From assembly GCA_026936335.1 (NCBI GenBank), contig JAPMXV010000042.1, forward strand, positions 372,001 through 436,000: a DNA stretch of 64,000 nucleotides. The letters are read 5' to 3'. The notes beneath the pieces were generated by a model that did not search any database, had not been told where the DNA came from, and saw only the letters and a list, made by a program, of their open reading frames with translations. This stretch comes from Mantamonas sphyraenae (taxonomy: Eukaryota; CRuMs; Mantamonadidae). Below, piece by piece: positions 12,701 through 21,808 of the stretch. The translations under genes were made by a program, and so were the position numbers. Each line of letters starts with the position of its first letter. The stretch's first letter is position 1.

Positions 12701-13164
12701 GCAAACTTGAAGATGATATTCTGCACGAGGAACTTCTCCCCTCCTGCCACCCCAGTCGTTTGGATGGGGCGGATGCTTTTCTCGACCACTGGGACGTTGA
12801 CCTCGCTGATGATGACTTCGCCGTACAGCTTGGCACAGTGGACAAAGTCGTTTGCAAGGCGCTTGACCTCGACGAAAGCCTCCTCCTTTTCGATTGGCCC
12901 CTGGGCTACGCTGACCCTGGCCATCACACGCTGAAACTCGTCATTCCAGTCGTGCGACGTGTCTTGGAGCAAACTCGACGACGCCTGCGATGTCAGGTCG
13001 TCCGAGCTGTCCTCAAAGTCGCTGACGTCAAGATACTCCGTCACGAGGGTGTCGAACCACTCGCCATACTCGTTTTCGTCATCCACAAACGAAAGGGACG
13101 ATGCGGCAGAGTACATTTGTGGATGTTGAAAAAGGCCCTTTTTGTTTTGCTGTGCGATGCGCAT
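9799..13164 (-). CDS. CLU-domain protein with C-terminal ankyrin repeats
   Basis: Intronless reading frame of about 1105-1121 residues. The first ATG in frame is at 13164 and a second is at 13116; the longer open frame upstream starts only with GTG. The N-terminal third resembles the central domain of clustered-mitochondria (CLU) proteins: the FLVQNIIFKF stretch, then LIYGTDEAGK, GPADIEGHRGTDGRFYLLDF and LRPEFV. A middle region has helical, TPR-like segments. The last ~280 residues are ankyrin repeats (for example TPLHLAVCAGHIDAVQLLVS and TAIHIAAQWGDYDTVKALLD). CLU/CluA proteins act in mitochondrial distribution and bind mRNA of mitochondrial proteins, but usually end in TPRs and not ankyrins, so function here is inferred only from the domain. 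The stop is 44 bp from the convergent dynein stop, and the start lies about 45-90 bp below the SRPRA stop. Confidence 0.8.
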   Translation of the reverse strand: MRIAQQNKKGLFQHPQMYSAASSLSFVDDENEYGEWFDTLVTEYLDVSDFEDSSDDLTSQASSSLLQDTSHDWNDEFQRVMARVSVAQGPIEKEEAFVEVKRLANDFVHCAKLYGEVIISEVNVPVVEKSIRPIQTTGVAGGEKFLVQNIIFKFAVDDSGMYMGDENAMKAAGHELKSLVSVHGAGVEGIHVPLMALVDYKGYRLVAVSVLPLEEGSLIYGTDEAGKEDHVEHADDEEFNAMMGELGNRLNLARHTSSGVEVVGPADIEGHRGTDGRFYLLDFARLMPPQAREKHSPDSWLWHQMLRPEFVRSFDTPLSSDAFSRFQDDRTPDADVMLATKSLLHEVVPRFSQWLDQEADKGVMLGGQELTRALHKNGINMRQLGRVRACVKNESARQLLLEEMVARVAKNWVRSELREAMQESQTPKEEPLRAVVVRMLNNMLKARGTTQNELKRRLVVKFGRHALAENEVAAEWPLWSHVRVGEVIARLQQMRAIHLDWSSLTQLRRAPDSFVVVDADIGALRSRVKHMSNVDVAMGMVLAGEAERGKGGQADRVCELAKERFAASGEVSHEVEMAWARVLMRQGDLRDSVAEFEDALAKLQRIGAAANEQAACHAGMMGVFERRGDMVGAEEQRSIAQRLFSAVGDDEALSKLAHGWAGPLWPTRVRHTQLEEGMQGLRISSRIFDTLGEAVMTGAGLPARMVERAGRHTAKQIANTLRCTVLVYHEDAQGVLTQEKHLPADDASEALPGFALAALESATGGWHYLIMDTEEEAQRLLAYIKAFYGVSAAPMVNLSVMRGCGYVCVLRALLARLTGDGKEELEEDGILLSQCKRGHLEVVRFLVHDVGLVLPDQAIHAAARSGNCDLIEFVIEHGRDVDVDACEDSTGRRNTPLHLAVCAGHIDAVQLLVSLGATFSHDLLVAAAEHDRAHVLRWLMEQFDVPVDWQDMTDNESTLMHHAAMHGGAHVVEMLIEMGANVNATTSHGRTALTIAAWKSHPRIIRAVVDANGDLDIQNTWGRTAIHIAAQWGDYDTVKALLDGHPRLDLVNAEGQNALHIAVSKGAMDIVRLLLNSGADPHKRVLGTNASVLDIAREHGHARLEDLFLDLADNTTNTNPQ

Positions 13165-13208
13165 GTGCACACGCTTCTCCTGCTGCGCACAGCCCGCTGC
13201 CCTCTCGT

Positions 13209-14177
13209 TCACGCGAGCAGTCGCTTCACCACTTCCTGCACGTTGAACTTGCGCAAGTCTCCATAGCTCTGACCAACTCCAACAAAGACAATGCTTTGGC
13301 CACAGCTTTGGGTCAGGCTGAGGGCTGCGCCGACCTTGTCGTCGATGGTGTCAAACTTGGTGAGGAGCACACCGTCGATGGCCATGCGGTCTTTGCCTCC
13401 GATGCCCTTGTCCACCAATGCCTGGTTGAACTTGGTCAACTGGTCCACTGCGTCGTTGCCCACCAGGGCCTCGCCCACAAACAAGGTCAGATCGGGCTCG
13501 TTGACTTCGATCAGTTTCGCCAGCGAGCGCATCAGCGGTTCGTTGTCCTGCATGCGGCCAGCTGTGTCGACCAGCACCACATTGGCGCCGTCCTCGGACG
13601 CCTTTTTGATGGCAAACTGGGCAATGCCGGCCGGATCCTTGCCGTATCCACTCTCGTGCAGCGGCGCTCCCAGCCGTTTGCAGTGTGTGCGCAGTTGCTC
13701 CACAGCTCCGGAACGGAAGGTGTCACACGCTGCAATGTGCACGTTCAGGCCGTTCTTCATCAGCCAGAAGCACGTCTTGGCAAGGTTTGTGGACTTGCCT
13801 ACGCCGTTCACGCCCACAAACACCACCACATATGGCCTTCCGCTCTCATTGGCCTTCTTTGTGTCCCTGAGGATGTCCACCGTGTGTTTGGGCGTCAGGA
13901 TGCGTGTCAACGACTCGCGCAAAGCCTCCTGCACGGCGCTGCTCACGCTCTGCAGCGTGCCCAGTTGCTTGCCCACCAGGTTTTCCCCCACGCTCTCACA
14001 CAGCTTGCGTGCAATGTCCGCTGCCACGTTCTTCGAGTACAGATGCGACTCGAACTGGGCCAAAACAGGCTCCAGGTCTTCCTGCGTCAGCTCTTTGCCA
14101 GCCGCAAGCGACTTGAAGTAGTCAAACCAACCACCACCGCTGCTGCTGCTGCTGCTGCTGCTATCCTCCTCCTCTGC

Positions 14178-14208
<31 letters not shown>

Positions 14209-15596
14209 TTGCCCACGTTGACCACGTCGTCAAAGCCCATGTCCGGCCATTCCTCTTCGTCGTCTTCGCCGAGCTGCGCGGTGCGTTTCTTGGCCGCATC
14301 CAACATCCGCTGCGTCCTTTCGATTTCTTCTGCCTCCTCTGCATCCAGGCCCGAGCGGTCCTTGCCCGACGCGTCGCTCATGTCCAACGCCTCCATGTCC
14401 TTCTGCGTCACCTTGCCCGTGCCCCAAGTGCGCTTTTGTTTCTTTGGACTTGCTTGGTCCTCCGACGAACTGCCTCCTGTCGACAGGTCTCCAAACAGCA
14501 GCGATCCTTTCTTGCCCTTGCCTCCGCCGCGTCCTCCCTTGCTTTTGTTCTTTCGTGCGCGCAACTTTGCCAATTTCGCAGCCTTGATCTCTTCCGCCGT
14601 CAGCTCCCGTCCTTCCTCGTCGTCCTCGTCGTCTTCCTCGCCCTCGGCGTCCTCGTCCTCCTCGGCGTCCTGTTCACTGGTCCCTTCGCTGGCCATGGAC
14701 TGTTCCGCATCTTCGCTCTCCTCGTCCTCTGTGCCCTTGCCGCGTCCTCCGCCCAGCTTGGCAGCAGCCCCGGCGAGGAGACCCCTTGGCCGCTGTCCTC
14801 CGACTCGTCCTTGCTGCTGCTGCCCTTTGTCTTGCCCTTCACTTTCTTGCCCTTCTTTGTCTCTGCAAACGAGCGCATCTTGGGCTTGGCTTTCTTCTTG
14901 CGGGCTGCCTCCTCCTGCGCCGCCAGCAGCGTCTGAAAGCGCGAATTGTAGTCGTACTCACGCTGCGCCTTGGTGTTGCCCTTCTTCAGACCATACTTCT
15001 TTACAAAGTCTGTTTTCATCTCTGCCAACAGCGCCTCCACGTACGTCAGGTTCAGTGTGCGGTTGTACACCGCCTGGTGCCCGTGTGCGTGTGTAATGTG
15101 TGATTTCCGGTGTCAGCAAAGGGCCGTCTTTGCCGGAAATGCTTGCCACGTCGACGCCCCCCTAATCACCGTCTTGCTTCCATCTGCCACTCACCACAAA
15201 CACCAGACCGACGTCGTTGGCCAGTGCCCACTTCACCGTAAACTTGTCTGCGTCGTATGACTTGCTATCCGCTCGTTCCTGCGTCCGGGGAATGAGTTGT
15301 CAGCTGCTTGGGCCGTATTCCCCGCGTACCCTCGCTCTCTCCGCCTCCATCCTCAGTCCGCTGTGCTCTCGTTGCCCCACCACACAAGATGGATTTGGCC
15401 ACTCGTCGGCAGCGAGTCGACACGCCCATCCCACCCCCTCTCCCCTCCTCCCATTGTATGTTCACGGGACACTCACCTCGAGCAGGACTTTCGCCACAAG
15501 TTCGTCCACGGGCTTGCTCTTGAGGTTGGCAAAGCTGTCCTGGTAGTGCCACAGCACCAGGCCACCACGGGAAAACACGGCACAATAGTCGAGCAT
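13209..15596 (-). CDS. SRPRA: Signal recognition particle receptor subunit alpha
   Basis: SRP receptor alpha docks SRP-ribosome complexes at the ER through a GTPase paired with SRP54. Three exons: 15596-15477, 15278-15195 and 15073-13209, donors GTGAGT, both phase 0; about 689 residues. Exon 1 begins MLDYCAVFSRGGLVLW, the SRX longin-like domain that binds SRP receptor beta. A charged, Lys-, Glu- and Ser-rich linker follows with two poly-Ser tracts encoded by CTG/AGC repeats. The C-terminal NG domain shows GVNGVGKSTNLAK (G1), DTFRSGAVEQL, DTAGRM (G3) and TKFDTIDDKVGAA (G4/G5). One frame break near 14768-14771 lies in a run of C on the + strand (G in the gene); adding one G joins the frames as SSPGAAAKLGGG. 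Divergent from CLP1, with 56 bp between start codons. Confidence 0.93.
14140..14210 (-). repeat. Two CTG/AGC tracts coding poly-Ser in SRPRA
   Basis: CTG units at about 14140-14160 and 14179-14210 on the + strand (AGC in the gene) flank a Glu-rich segment in the SRPRA linker. Confidence 0.8.
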
Positions 15597-15652
15597 TCGC
15601 GGATTTTGCGTGGGCGGGCTGGCGAAGCGAAGCGCTGGTTTGGCCACAGCCC
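15597..15652. promoter_or_regulatory. SRPRA/CLP1 bidirectional promoter gap
   Basis: Only 56 bp separate the two start codons, so the 5' leaders and core promoters must overlap each other or the neighbouring coding sequence. GC-rich, with a GCGAAGCGAAGCGC stretch; no TATA-like element seen. Confidence 0.5.
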
Positions 15653-15729
15653 ATGTCGTCTTCCTCGTCATCCTCCTCCTCCTCCTCCTCCAAGAATCTG
15701 AACGAAGACAAGGTGTATGTTGAGACCAT

Positions 15730-15768
<39 letters not shown>

Positions 15769-17355
15769 GGACTGTGAATCGGCGGTGCTGCCACCCCAGG
15801 CACACATGTGTGTCTGGACCCCAGCTGACAAACACGCACTCCCGGCCTCCCACAGCACCACTTGGGACCTGGACAAGCGCGAAGAGTTTCGTTTTGAAGT
15901 GGATGAAGGGGATTTGGTGCATTTGACCCTTGTGGATGGCACAGCAGAGATCCTGGGCACGGAACTCGCCAAAGATCGCACGTACTCGTTTTCCGGCGTC
16001 AAGCTGCCCTTGTTCTCCTGGCACGGCTGCCAGGTGAAAACCGTTGGCAACCTGGCCATTGGCTACGTGGCCAAGGATACCCCCATGACCAAATACATGA
16101 ACATCCACGGCGTCCTGGAAAAGCGCCGCAAGGCCGCCGAGAGCCAGAAGGCGCGCGGCCCGCGCGTACGTTGTCACCGCCTGCCTCATCCCATAGCGCG
16201 CTCCCACCCCTCCAAACAACCCTGCTCCGCCACCACCGAATTCGGTCCTCACACCAGTGTGTGTGATGCGTGTCCATGCGTGTGCATGCGCTCCGTATCC
16301 CCCCCCTTTTTGTCCCTCGCGTGCTCACAGGTGATGGTGGTTGGACCCAAGGATGTGGGCAAGTCGTCCTTGGCCACGCTCTTGCTCAACTATGCCGTGC
16401 GTGAGACGCGTGCGCCCGTGCTGGTGGACTTGGACGTTGCCCAGAACCAGATCAGTGTGCCCGGGGTCCTCGCCGCCGTGCCAGTCACCATGCCCATCGA
16501 CTTGGAGGAACACCTGTCCGGCAGCGCACCCCTTGCGTACTTCTACGGTCACACCGACGCCAGCAAGAACACAGAGCACTTTAAAACCCTGTTGGGCCTC
16601 CTGGTGGACTCACTCAACACACGTGAAGAGTCTGAAGACGAGGCGCGGTCCGCAGGCATGATCATCAACACCGGCGGCTGGGTCGACGGCAAGGGCTACC
16701 AGCTGCTCCTGGATTGCATCGAGATGGTACGTGAGCCCTCTGACAGCGTACAAGGGACATGTCCCGTGGCATACTGACACACGCCTGCACACACTCACTG
16801 GCAACACCTGCACAGATGCAAGCAGACGTCATCCTGTGCTTGGGGTTGGACAGGCTGTACTACGAACTGCAGAACGACATGGAGGAGCTGGAACGCAGCG
16901 TGGACGTGGTCAACGTGACAAAAAGTGGCGGCGTGGTGTCGCGCAACTCGAGCTTCCGTATGAACGAACGGATGCGCAGGATCCGCCTGTACTTCCATGG
17001 CTTCCAGAACGAGCTGTGCCCCGTCACCAAAGTGCTCAAGGCGTCCGACTTTCAGATTGTGCGCGTGGGTGGTGGTCCCATGGCGCCGTCGTCTGCCTTG
17101 CCCATTGGAGCGCAGTCGAAGCAGGACCCGATGCAGCTCACCACAGTGCGCGTCTCCTACGACCTGGTCAACACCGTCTTGGCCGTCTCCTACGCCGACG
17201 ACAAGGACAAGGTGTTGGAAACCAACGTGGCCGGTTTTATTTTTGTGCAAAGTGTCGATGTCGACCGTGGCCTGCTCACCGTGCTCATGCCCACGGGTGG
17301 CAAGCTGCCGTCCAATGTGCTCCTTCACGGCACCATCAAGTGGATGGAACAATAG
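15653..17355 (+). CDS. CLP1: mRNA cleavage and polyadenylation factor CLP1 (polynucleotide 5'-kinase family)
   Basis: CLP1 is a nuclear RNA 5'-OH kinase-family protein of cleavage factor II and the tRNA splicing complex. Four exons: 15653-15714, 15856-16165, 16331-16726, 16816-17355 (introns 141, 165 and 89 nt; donors GTATGT, GTACGT, GTACGT); 435 residues, close to the family's ~425. Exon 1 gives a short poly-Ser leader. The N-domain carries EFRFEVDEGD and GTAEILGTEL, then the P-loop GPKDVGKSS right after intron 2 (about 16343-16369), then the C-terminal domain. Intron 1 holds an 18-unit GT repeat. Phase 2 at intron 1 (GT+C) is what selects donor 15715 over the earlier GT at 15713. Convergent with the small unknown gene, 66 bp between stops. 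Confidence 0.93.
15732..15767 (+). repeat. (GT)18 microsatellite in CLP1 intron 1
   Basis: Uninterrupted GT dinucleotide run beginning 17 nt after the intron 1 donor of CLP1. In RNA it gives a UG tract. No coding role. Confidence 0.9.
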
Positions 17356-17421
17356 AGCTTGCTGTTGTGTATGTTGTGTGAATCCAGCCAAGCCAGTGAA
17401 CAGTCTTTTTCTTGCCCGGGG

Positions 17422-17883
17422 TCATTTGTCGAGGGCCTGATCTCTGCGAACGCCTTCGTCTTCATCCACCAAACGCGAACGCTGTCCCGCGCCGGTGCTT
17501 GTCTCTGCTGGCGCGGGCACATACTCAATGTAATCGTCCACCACACGAAACTCGGAGGTGTTCTCCAGGAACGAGTCCATGTACCACGTATACTCCTCGT
17601 CCGTAAGGAAGGGCAGTGCCGCCATGATCTCCTTCTTGGCTTTTGTGAGTGGCAGCCGACCGCGCTCCACGCAGTTCTCCGACAGCAGTTCATCTGTGCA
17701 TGCACAAGAAACGGGGAGATGTGTGAGCAAGTGCGTACGTGCGACGTGATGAGCGTGCACACTCCCTCCACAACGCGCTTGGCGACACAACGGGAAACAG
17801 GGCAGCTGAGGTGACACGAGGGGGAGCGGCGCAAAGAAACACATACAAATGACACGGGACTCGGAATTGAAGAGCTGGGACAT
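17422..17883 (-). CDS. Small unknown protein, two exons
   Basis: Predicted 102-residue protein that I do not recognise. Exon 1 is 17883-17847 (begins MSQLFNSESRVI), donor GTATGT, phase 1; exon 2 is 17693-17422 after a CAG acceptor. The middle reads LPLTKAKKEIMAALPFLTDE, an alpha-helical, Lys/Glu-rich segment, followed by a DEEYTWYMDSFLE motif and an acidic tail. No signal peptide or membrane segment. Reality is supported by the coherent splice phase, the lack of stops and the neat fit between CLP1 (stop 66 bp away) and the thioesterase (start codons only 7 bp apart, divergent). Conservation was not tested. Confidence 0.6.
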   Translation of the reverse strand: MSQLFNSESRVICMCFFAPLPLVSPQLPCFPLCRQARCGGSVHAHHVARTHLLTHLPVSCACTDELLSENCVERGRLPLTKAKKEIMAALPFLTDEEYTWYMDSFLENTSEFRVVDDYIEYVPAPAETSTGAGQRSRLVDEDEGVRRDQALDK

Positions 17884-17890
17884 GTGCAGG
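17884..17890. promoter_or_regulatory. 7-bp gap between divergent start codons
   Basis: The ATG of the small minus-strand gene (17883-17881) and the first ATG of the thioesterase (17891-17893) are 7 bp apart. Each gene's leader must therefore run antisense through the other's first exon or intron. Confidence 0.55.
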
Positions 17891-18994
17891 ATGGTGAGTG
17901 GACAGATGCAGGTGCGGTTGTGCGTCCTGTGTTTTCTGCTGGTGCGCGCCGCGCACGCGGGGGCACCCCAATCTCCAGAAGCCGATAGGATGCAGAGCAA
18001 CGCGTTTGTAATCAACCCGACCGCCAAGCACACGGCCACTGTGTTTTTCCTGCACGGTCTGGGCGACAGCGGGGCGGGCTGGTGCCAGGCGTTCCAGATG
18101 TTGTCCAGCAGGGTACCCCACATCAAGTTTGTCTGCCCCAACGCACCCTCACGTCCGGTAACCATCAACTACGGCGTCAGCATGCCTGCCTGGTTCGACG
18201 TGTTTGGTCTGGGCGAGGACAGCCAGGAAGACGAGGACGGCATTGTCAGCACACATTCCGACGTCCTGGACATGCTGGAGAACGAAATCACGGAAAACGG
18301 CATCCCTTCCGAGCGTATCATCCTGGGTGGTTTCTCTCAGGGTGGAGCCCAGGCGCTGTACTCTTCCCTGCGCTACGGCAAGACGCTGGCGGGTGTGATC
18401 GCAATGAGCACGGTACGTCGCACCATCCATTCTTTCCTTTTCTTTCCTTTTTGCCGCTGCTGGCGTGTTGACAGACAGAGGTTGCATTCACACGACACCA
18501 ATGGTGTCGACAGAGTGTGTGTTTGTCCCCCAATGTGGCGCGGAGGACTTACACGGCGTGTGTGTTGCGTGCAGTGGGTGCCGCTGCGCGAAAAGGTGGT
18601 GGAAGAGGCCTCAGAAGAAAACAAGAACACGCCGTTCCTGCACATGCACGGCGAAGTGGACATGGTGGTGGAGATGCAATACGGAGCTGCGTCTGCCATG
18701 ATGCTGGAGAGCATTGGATACAACGTGTCGTGGCACCAGTTCAACGGCTTGGGCCATGCTGCAGACCCGCGTGGCCTCAGCGTTGCCCTGGAGTTTCTGA
18801 ACACAAACCTGCCTCAGGACTACGAGATCAAGGCCAGCGATAGCAACGACAAGGAAGACGGAGAAACGGCCGAGGCGGAGAAGGTCAAGGAGACGGAACA
18901 GGTTCAGGCTCAGATCGACGAGGAGGTGGTGATTGAGTCAGAAGCGCAAGCCACCAACAACACGAACGAGGAGGAGGAGGAGAGCAAGCAGTGA
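17891..18994 (+). CDS. Acyl-protein thioesterase (LYPLA/APT1 family), possible signal peptide
   Basis: Serine hydrolase that removes palmitoyl groups from protein cysteines or acts on lysophospholipids. Exons 17891-18412 and 18575-18994 (intron 162 nt, donor GTACGT); 313 residues if the 5' part is all coding. Signature features: FFLHGLGDSGAGW, PSERIILGGFSQGGAQALY (nucleophile Ser in GFSQG), HMHGEVDMVVE (Asp) and GLGHAADPRG (His). Unusual: residues 1-23 look like a signal peptide (LCVLCFLLVRAAHA, cleavage after AHA), whereas family members are cytosolic. The start also reads ATG followed by a consensus GTGAGT donor, and a 102-nt in-frame intron (17894-17995) would give MSNAFVINP, a cytosolic form. 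An acidic tail of about 55 residues follows the catalytic domain. Confidence 0.88.
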   Translation: MVSGQMQVRLCVLCFLLVRAAHAGAPQSPEADRMQSNAFVINPTAKHTATVFFLHGLGDSGAGWCQAFQMLSSRVPHIKFVCPNAPSRPVTINYGVSMPAWFDVFGLGEDSQEDEDGIVSTHSDVLDMLENEITENGIPSERIILGGFSQGGAQALYSSLRYGKTLAGVIAMSTVRRTIHSFLFFPFCRCWRVDRQRLHSHDTNGVDRVCVCPPMWRGGLTRRVCCVQWVPLREKVVEEASEENKNTPFLHMHGEVDMVVEMQYGAASAMMLESIGYNVSWHQFNGLGHAADPRGLSVALEFLNTNLPQDYEIKASDSNDKEDGETAEAEKVKETEQVQAQIDEEVVIESEAQATNNTNEEEEESKQ

Positions 18995-19079
18995 TGGTGA
19001 AAGGCAGGACAGAGGAAAATGTGAGAGAAAGAGAGGATTCAATGCAATGCACGTTTGCGCCAGGTGGCCAACCAGAAGA

Positions 19080-21632
19080 ATGAGCAGCAACTGGGAGGAT
19101 TGCACCGAAGCAATGCGTGCAGCCACGCAGAGTGAGTGACATGACACAACGTGCCAGCAACAAGTGTGTCAAAGGGGGGAAGGGGGGATGGCAGACGGCA
19201 CACACGGCTGACACACGGACCATTGCACTAAAAAAAGAGCTCGAGCGGGGCGAGCTTGCGTTCAGTCCGTCCAAGACGCTGTCCCATGTGCTCAATCGCA
19301 GCCTGTATGCCCTCGAGGTAGGCCATGTCCATGTCCCCGGATCCATTCTACTGTCTCTCGACGGTTCCCCCGCGCCTTTTGCACTTTACTTGTCCATTCG
19401 ACAGCCATTGGCTGACACACGTGTCGCGCAGATCATGGACCCGAAAATGGACACCGGTGTTCCGCGAACGCTGCAGCAGCGCAGCGACGAGTCGGACGCC
19501 GAGTTTGCCATCCGTCAGGCCCAACAGCAGGTGTATGTATACGCAGAGGCCAAAGAGGCAGGTATGGTGCCGTCGGGAAAGGTGGCCAACGCCGACTTGC
19601 TTGCGTTGTTTGACGAGCTGCTGATCCAAGAGTGGCGTTTCTACGAGGGCGCGTCCTTGGCCGAATCTGTGTTTACCTGTGCTGCACTGCAGCGTGTGGA
19701 AGACATTGACAACAGCTGGCTGTACGCGTACGCACGTGGACTGCTGAAAACGGTGGGTGTGGTTCGCATGCTGGCCATGCGCACCTCCCTGCACGGCGAG
19801 GAAGACCTGGTCACCAATCTGTTCAGCTTCAGTGTGCTCGACGACGTCGACGAACACGTCGTCGTCTCCGAACTCACCGAGGCCGAGCTGTCGATTGAGG
19901 AGCAGCTGCGAAGCGCTCGTGGCACTGACGGCGTCCCCCAGGCGTCTGTCGATTTGCTCAATGGCCTCCTGGCACGGATGCGTCTGCGCAAGGCTATGCT
20001 AAACATCCACATGGGCCTGGACGGGGCCACGGGCAAGGGGGTTGGTGTGTTGCGCAAAGCGTTGCCTTTGGCACGCACCCAGTTGGCCATCATGTTGGAA
20101 ACGGTGCCTCTGGGCAGTGAGTATGTGCCGTGGATGTTGAGTGACATCAATCGGCACATGCTGGTGCCCAACCCTCCTCCGGTGCTTGCGGAGGACCTGT
20201 TTACGCGTGCCACTGTGCTGGAACGCGTGGAACAGTGTCTGCTGGGCCTGGACAACCTCCTGCCCATGTCCCAACTCACCTCTTGGGACGCCATTGTACA
20301 GTTTGTGCGCGATTTTGGTCGCACGCACACCTGCTTTGTGGCACGCGCACGCTGTGCGTCGATGCTGTGGAGCCAGGCCAGGGTCCTGGGCAAGCACGAG
20401 CTGCCCGTCCTGCTCAAGCAGCACATGGACGCACACCACTTTCACCCGCGATTGCAAAGCCACGAGGCTGTGGACAAGCTGCTGCCTCGCGCGGGCAAGT
20501 TTCTCATGCGCTACCTCAAGACGGCGTTGATGCACCCAGGCCGAGCGCACGACCGCATGCACACCATCATGATCAACCTCGACGTGGTGGTGTCGGAAGC
20601 CATGGTGGTGGACGACCAGGTCGTGGCTGACGAAATCGATGAACGTGTGTCTGCGTTGGGTCCCGAGGCTGTTGTATCCGAGGACGACAAGCAAATGCTG
20701 GGCATGCAGCTGTTCCCACGCATGATGAGTCCCTGGCTGAAAACTTTTCTCCTCGAGGCCATGATTGACTACCTGCGGCTGGGACTGCATTTGCGTCTCC
20801 TCGACGTCGACGACTACACCTACACCTACTGGTATCTGGACTATGTGCTGATCACACGCATCAACATCGACGATGACCTGCGCAAGGCGCGGTGGGCAGA
20901 GTACGAAGCCCGTCAGGCTGCTCTGGACATGGCTCAGGAAGACGAGAGCGCAGGGAGCAGTAGCGGCAGCAGCAACAGCAGCGGAGGCGGCGGCAAAGGC
21001 GGCAAAGGCGGCAAGAAGGGCAAAAAGGGCAAAAAGCTGAAGGCCGGCAAGGGCAAAGCATCCAAAGGTGGCAAGGGAAAGGCCGCGAGGAGCAAACGAA
21101 CCGTTCTGCCAGCGCCTCCGGCCGCAGATGCAGACGTCGTGGATGTATCCAGCGCAGAAGTGTGCCTGTTGCGTGTGCAGCGCGAGCTGTGTCGCACTCT
21201 CTTCACCATGGGCTCGGTGTGCGAAACTCTTGGCCTGTTGGATGTACCCGAGCATGCGTTCAGCACCACGGGTCTGCGTTCACCACCCGATTCGCGGCCT
21301 TTGCCGACCTGACCACAGTGGACATGCTGACGCACAACAGCTACCTCATGTGCACACAGAACGAAATGGAGCTGGGCATGGCCTTGCAGCTCACCGGGGT
21401 GGCCATCAAGTATGTGGCCGACGCTGTCAACATGCTGAAACGCACGCACGCCAAACACGCAGACGCTCTCTCTGCCTGTATGCTCAAGGATATCGACGAC
21501 ATGACCGCTCTCTGCTACTCTCTCGACGAGTCTTTGCACGCCCTGAGCCAGGCCCGCATGCAACTCGGCGTCCAAATGGACTTTGCCCTCCACGACACCC
21601 TGGTGGCCATTCAAGTGAAGAGCGCAGAATGA
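19080..21632 (+). CDS. NAA35: NatC N-terminal acetyltransferase auxiliary subunit 35 (MAK10)
   Basis: Ribosome-associated auxiliary subunit of the NatC acetyltransferase. Three exons: 19080-19131, 19238-19317, 19432-21632; about 777 residues. The hallmark IMDPKMDTG follows intron 2 directly; LYAYARGLLKTVGVVRMLAM and YTYWYLDYVL occur later. A low-complexity Gly/Lys insert lies at about 20985-21100. The first acceptor (AAAAAAAG at 19237) is unusual but is the one that keeps phase. A frame break near 21270-21272 (run of G) is mended by one G, giving FSTTGSAFTTRFAAF and continuing to the stop. The alternative, a natural truncation at 21312, would remove a conserved helical C-terminus and seems less likely. 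Confidence 0.88.
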
Positions 21633-21808
21633 AGACCGCCCAGAAAATCACAAGCCATGATTGTTTCCATCACTGCCTTTTTGGTTTCATCCGACTGATG
21701 GCCAGGGTTCATTGTCCCTCAACCGCCGCTTTCCCCGCTTTCATCCTTCGCCGTCAGCGATGCAGCAGTTTGCTCCTCTCACTCACACTCTCTTGTCAAT
21801 TGTTGACG

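Noticed and set aside
15713-15799. CLP1 intron 1 as 15713-15799
   Set aside because: It adds about 18 residues unlike any CLP1. Donor GTATGT at 15715 with acceptor 15855 joins directly to the conserved N-domain.
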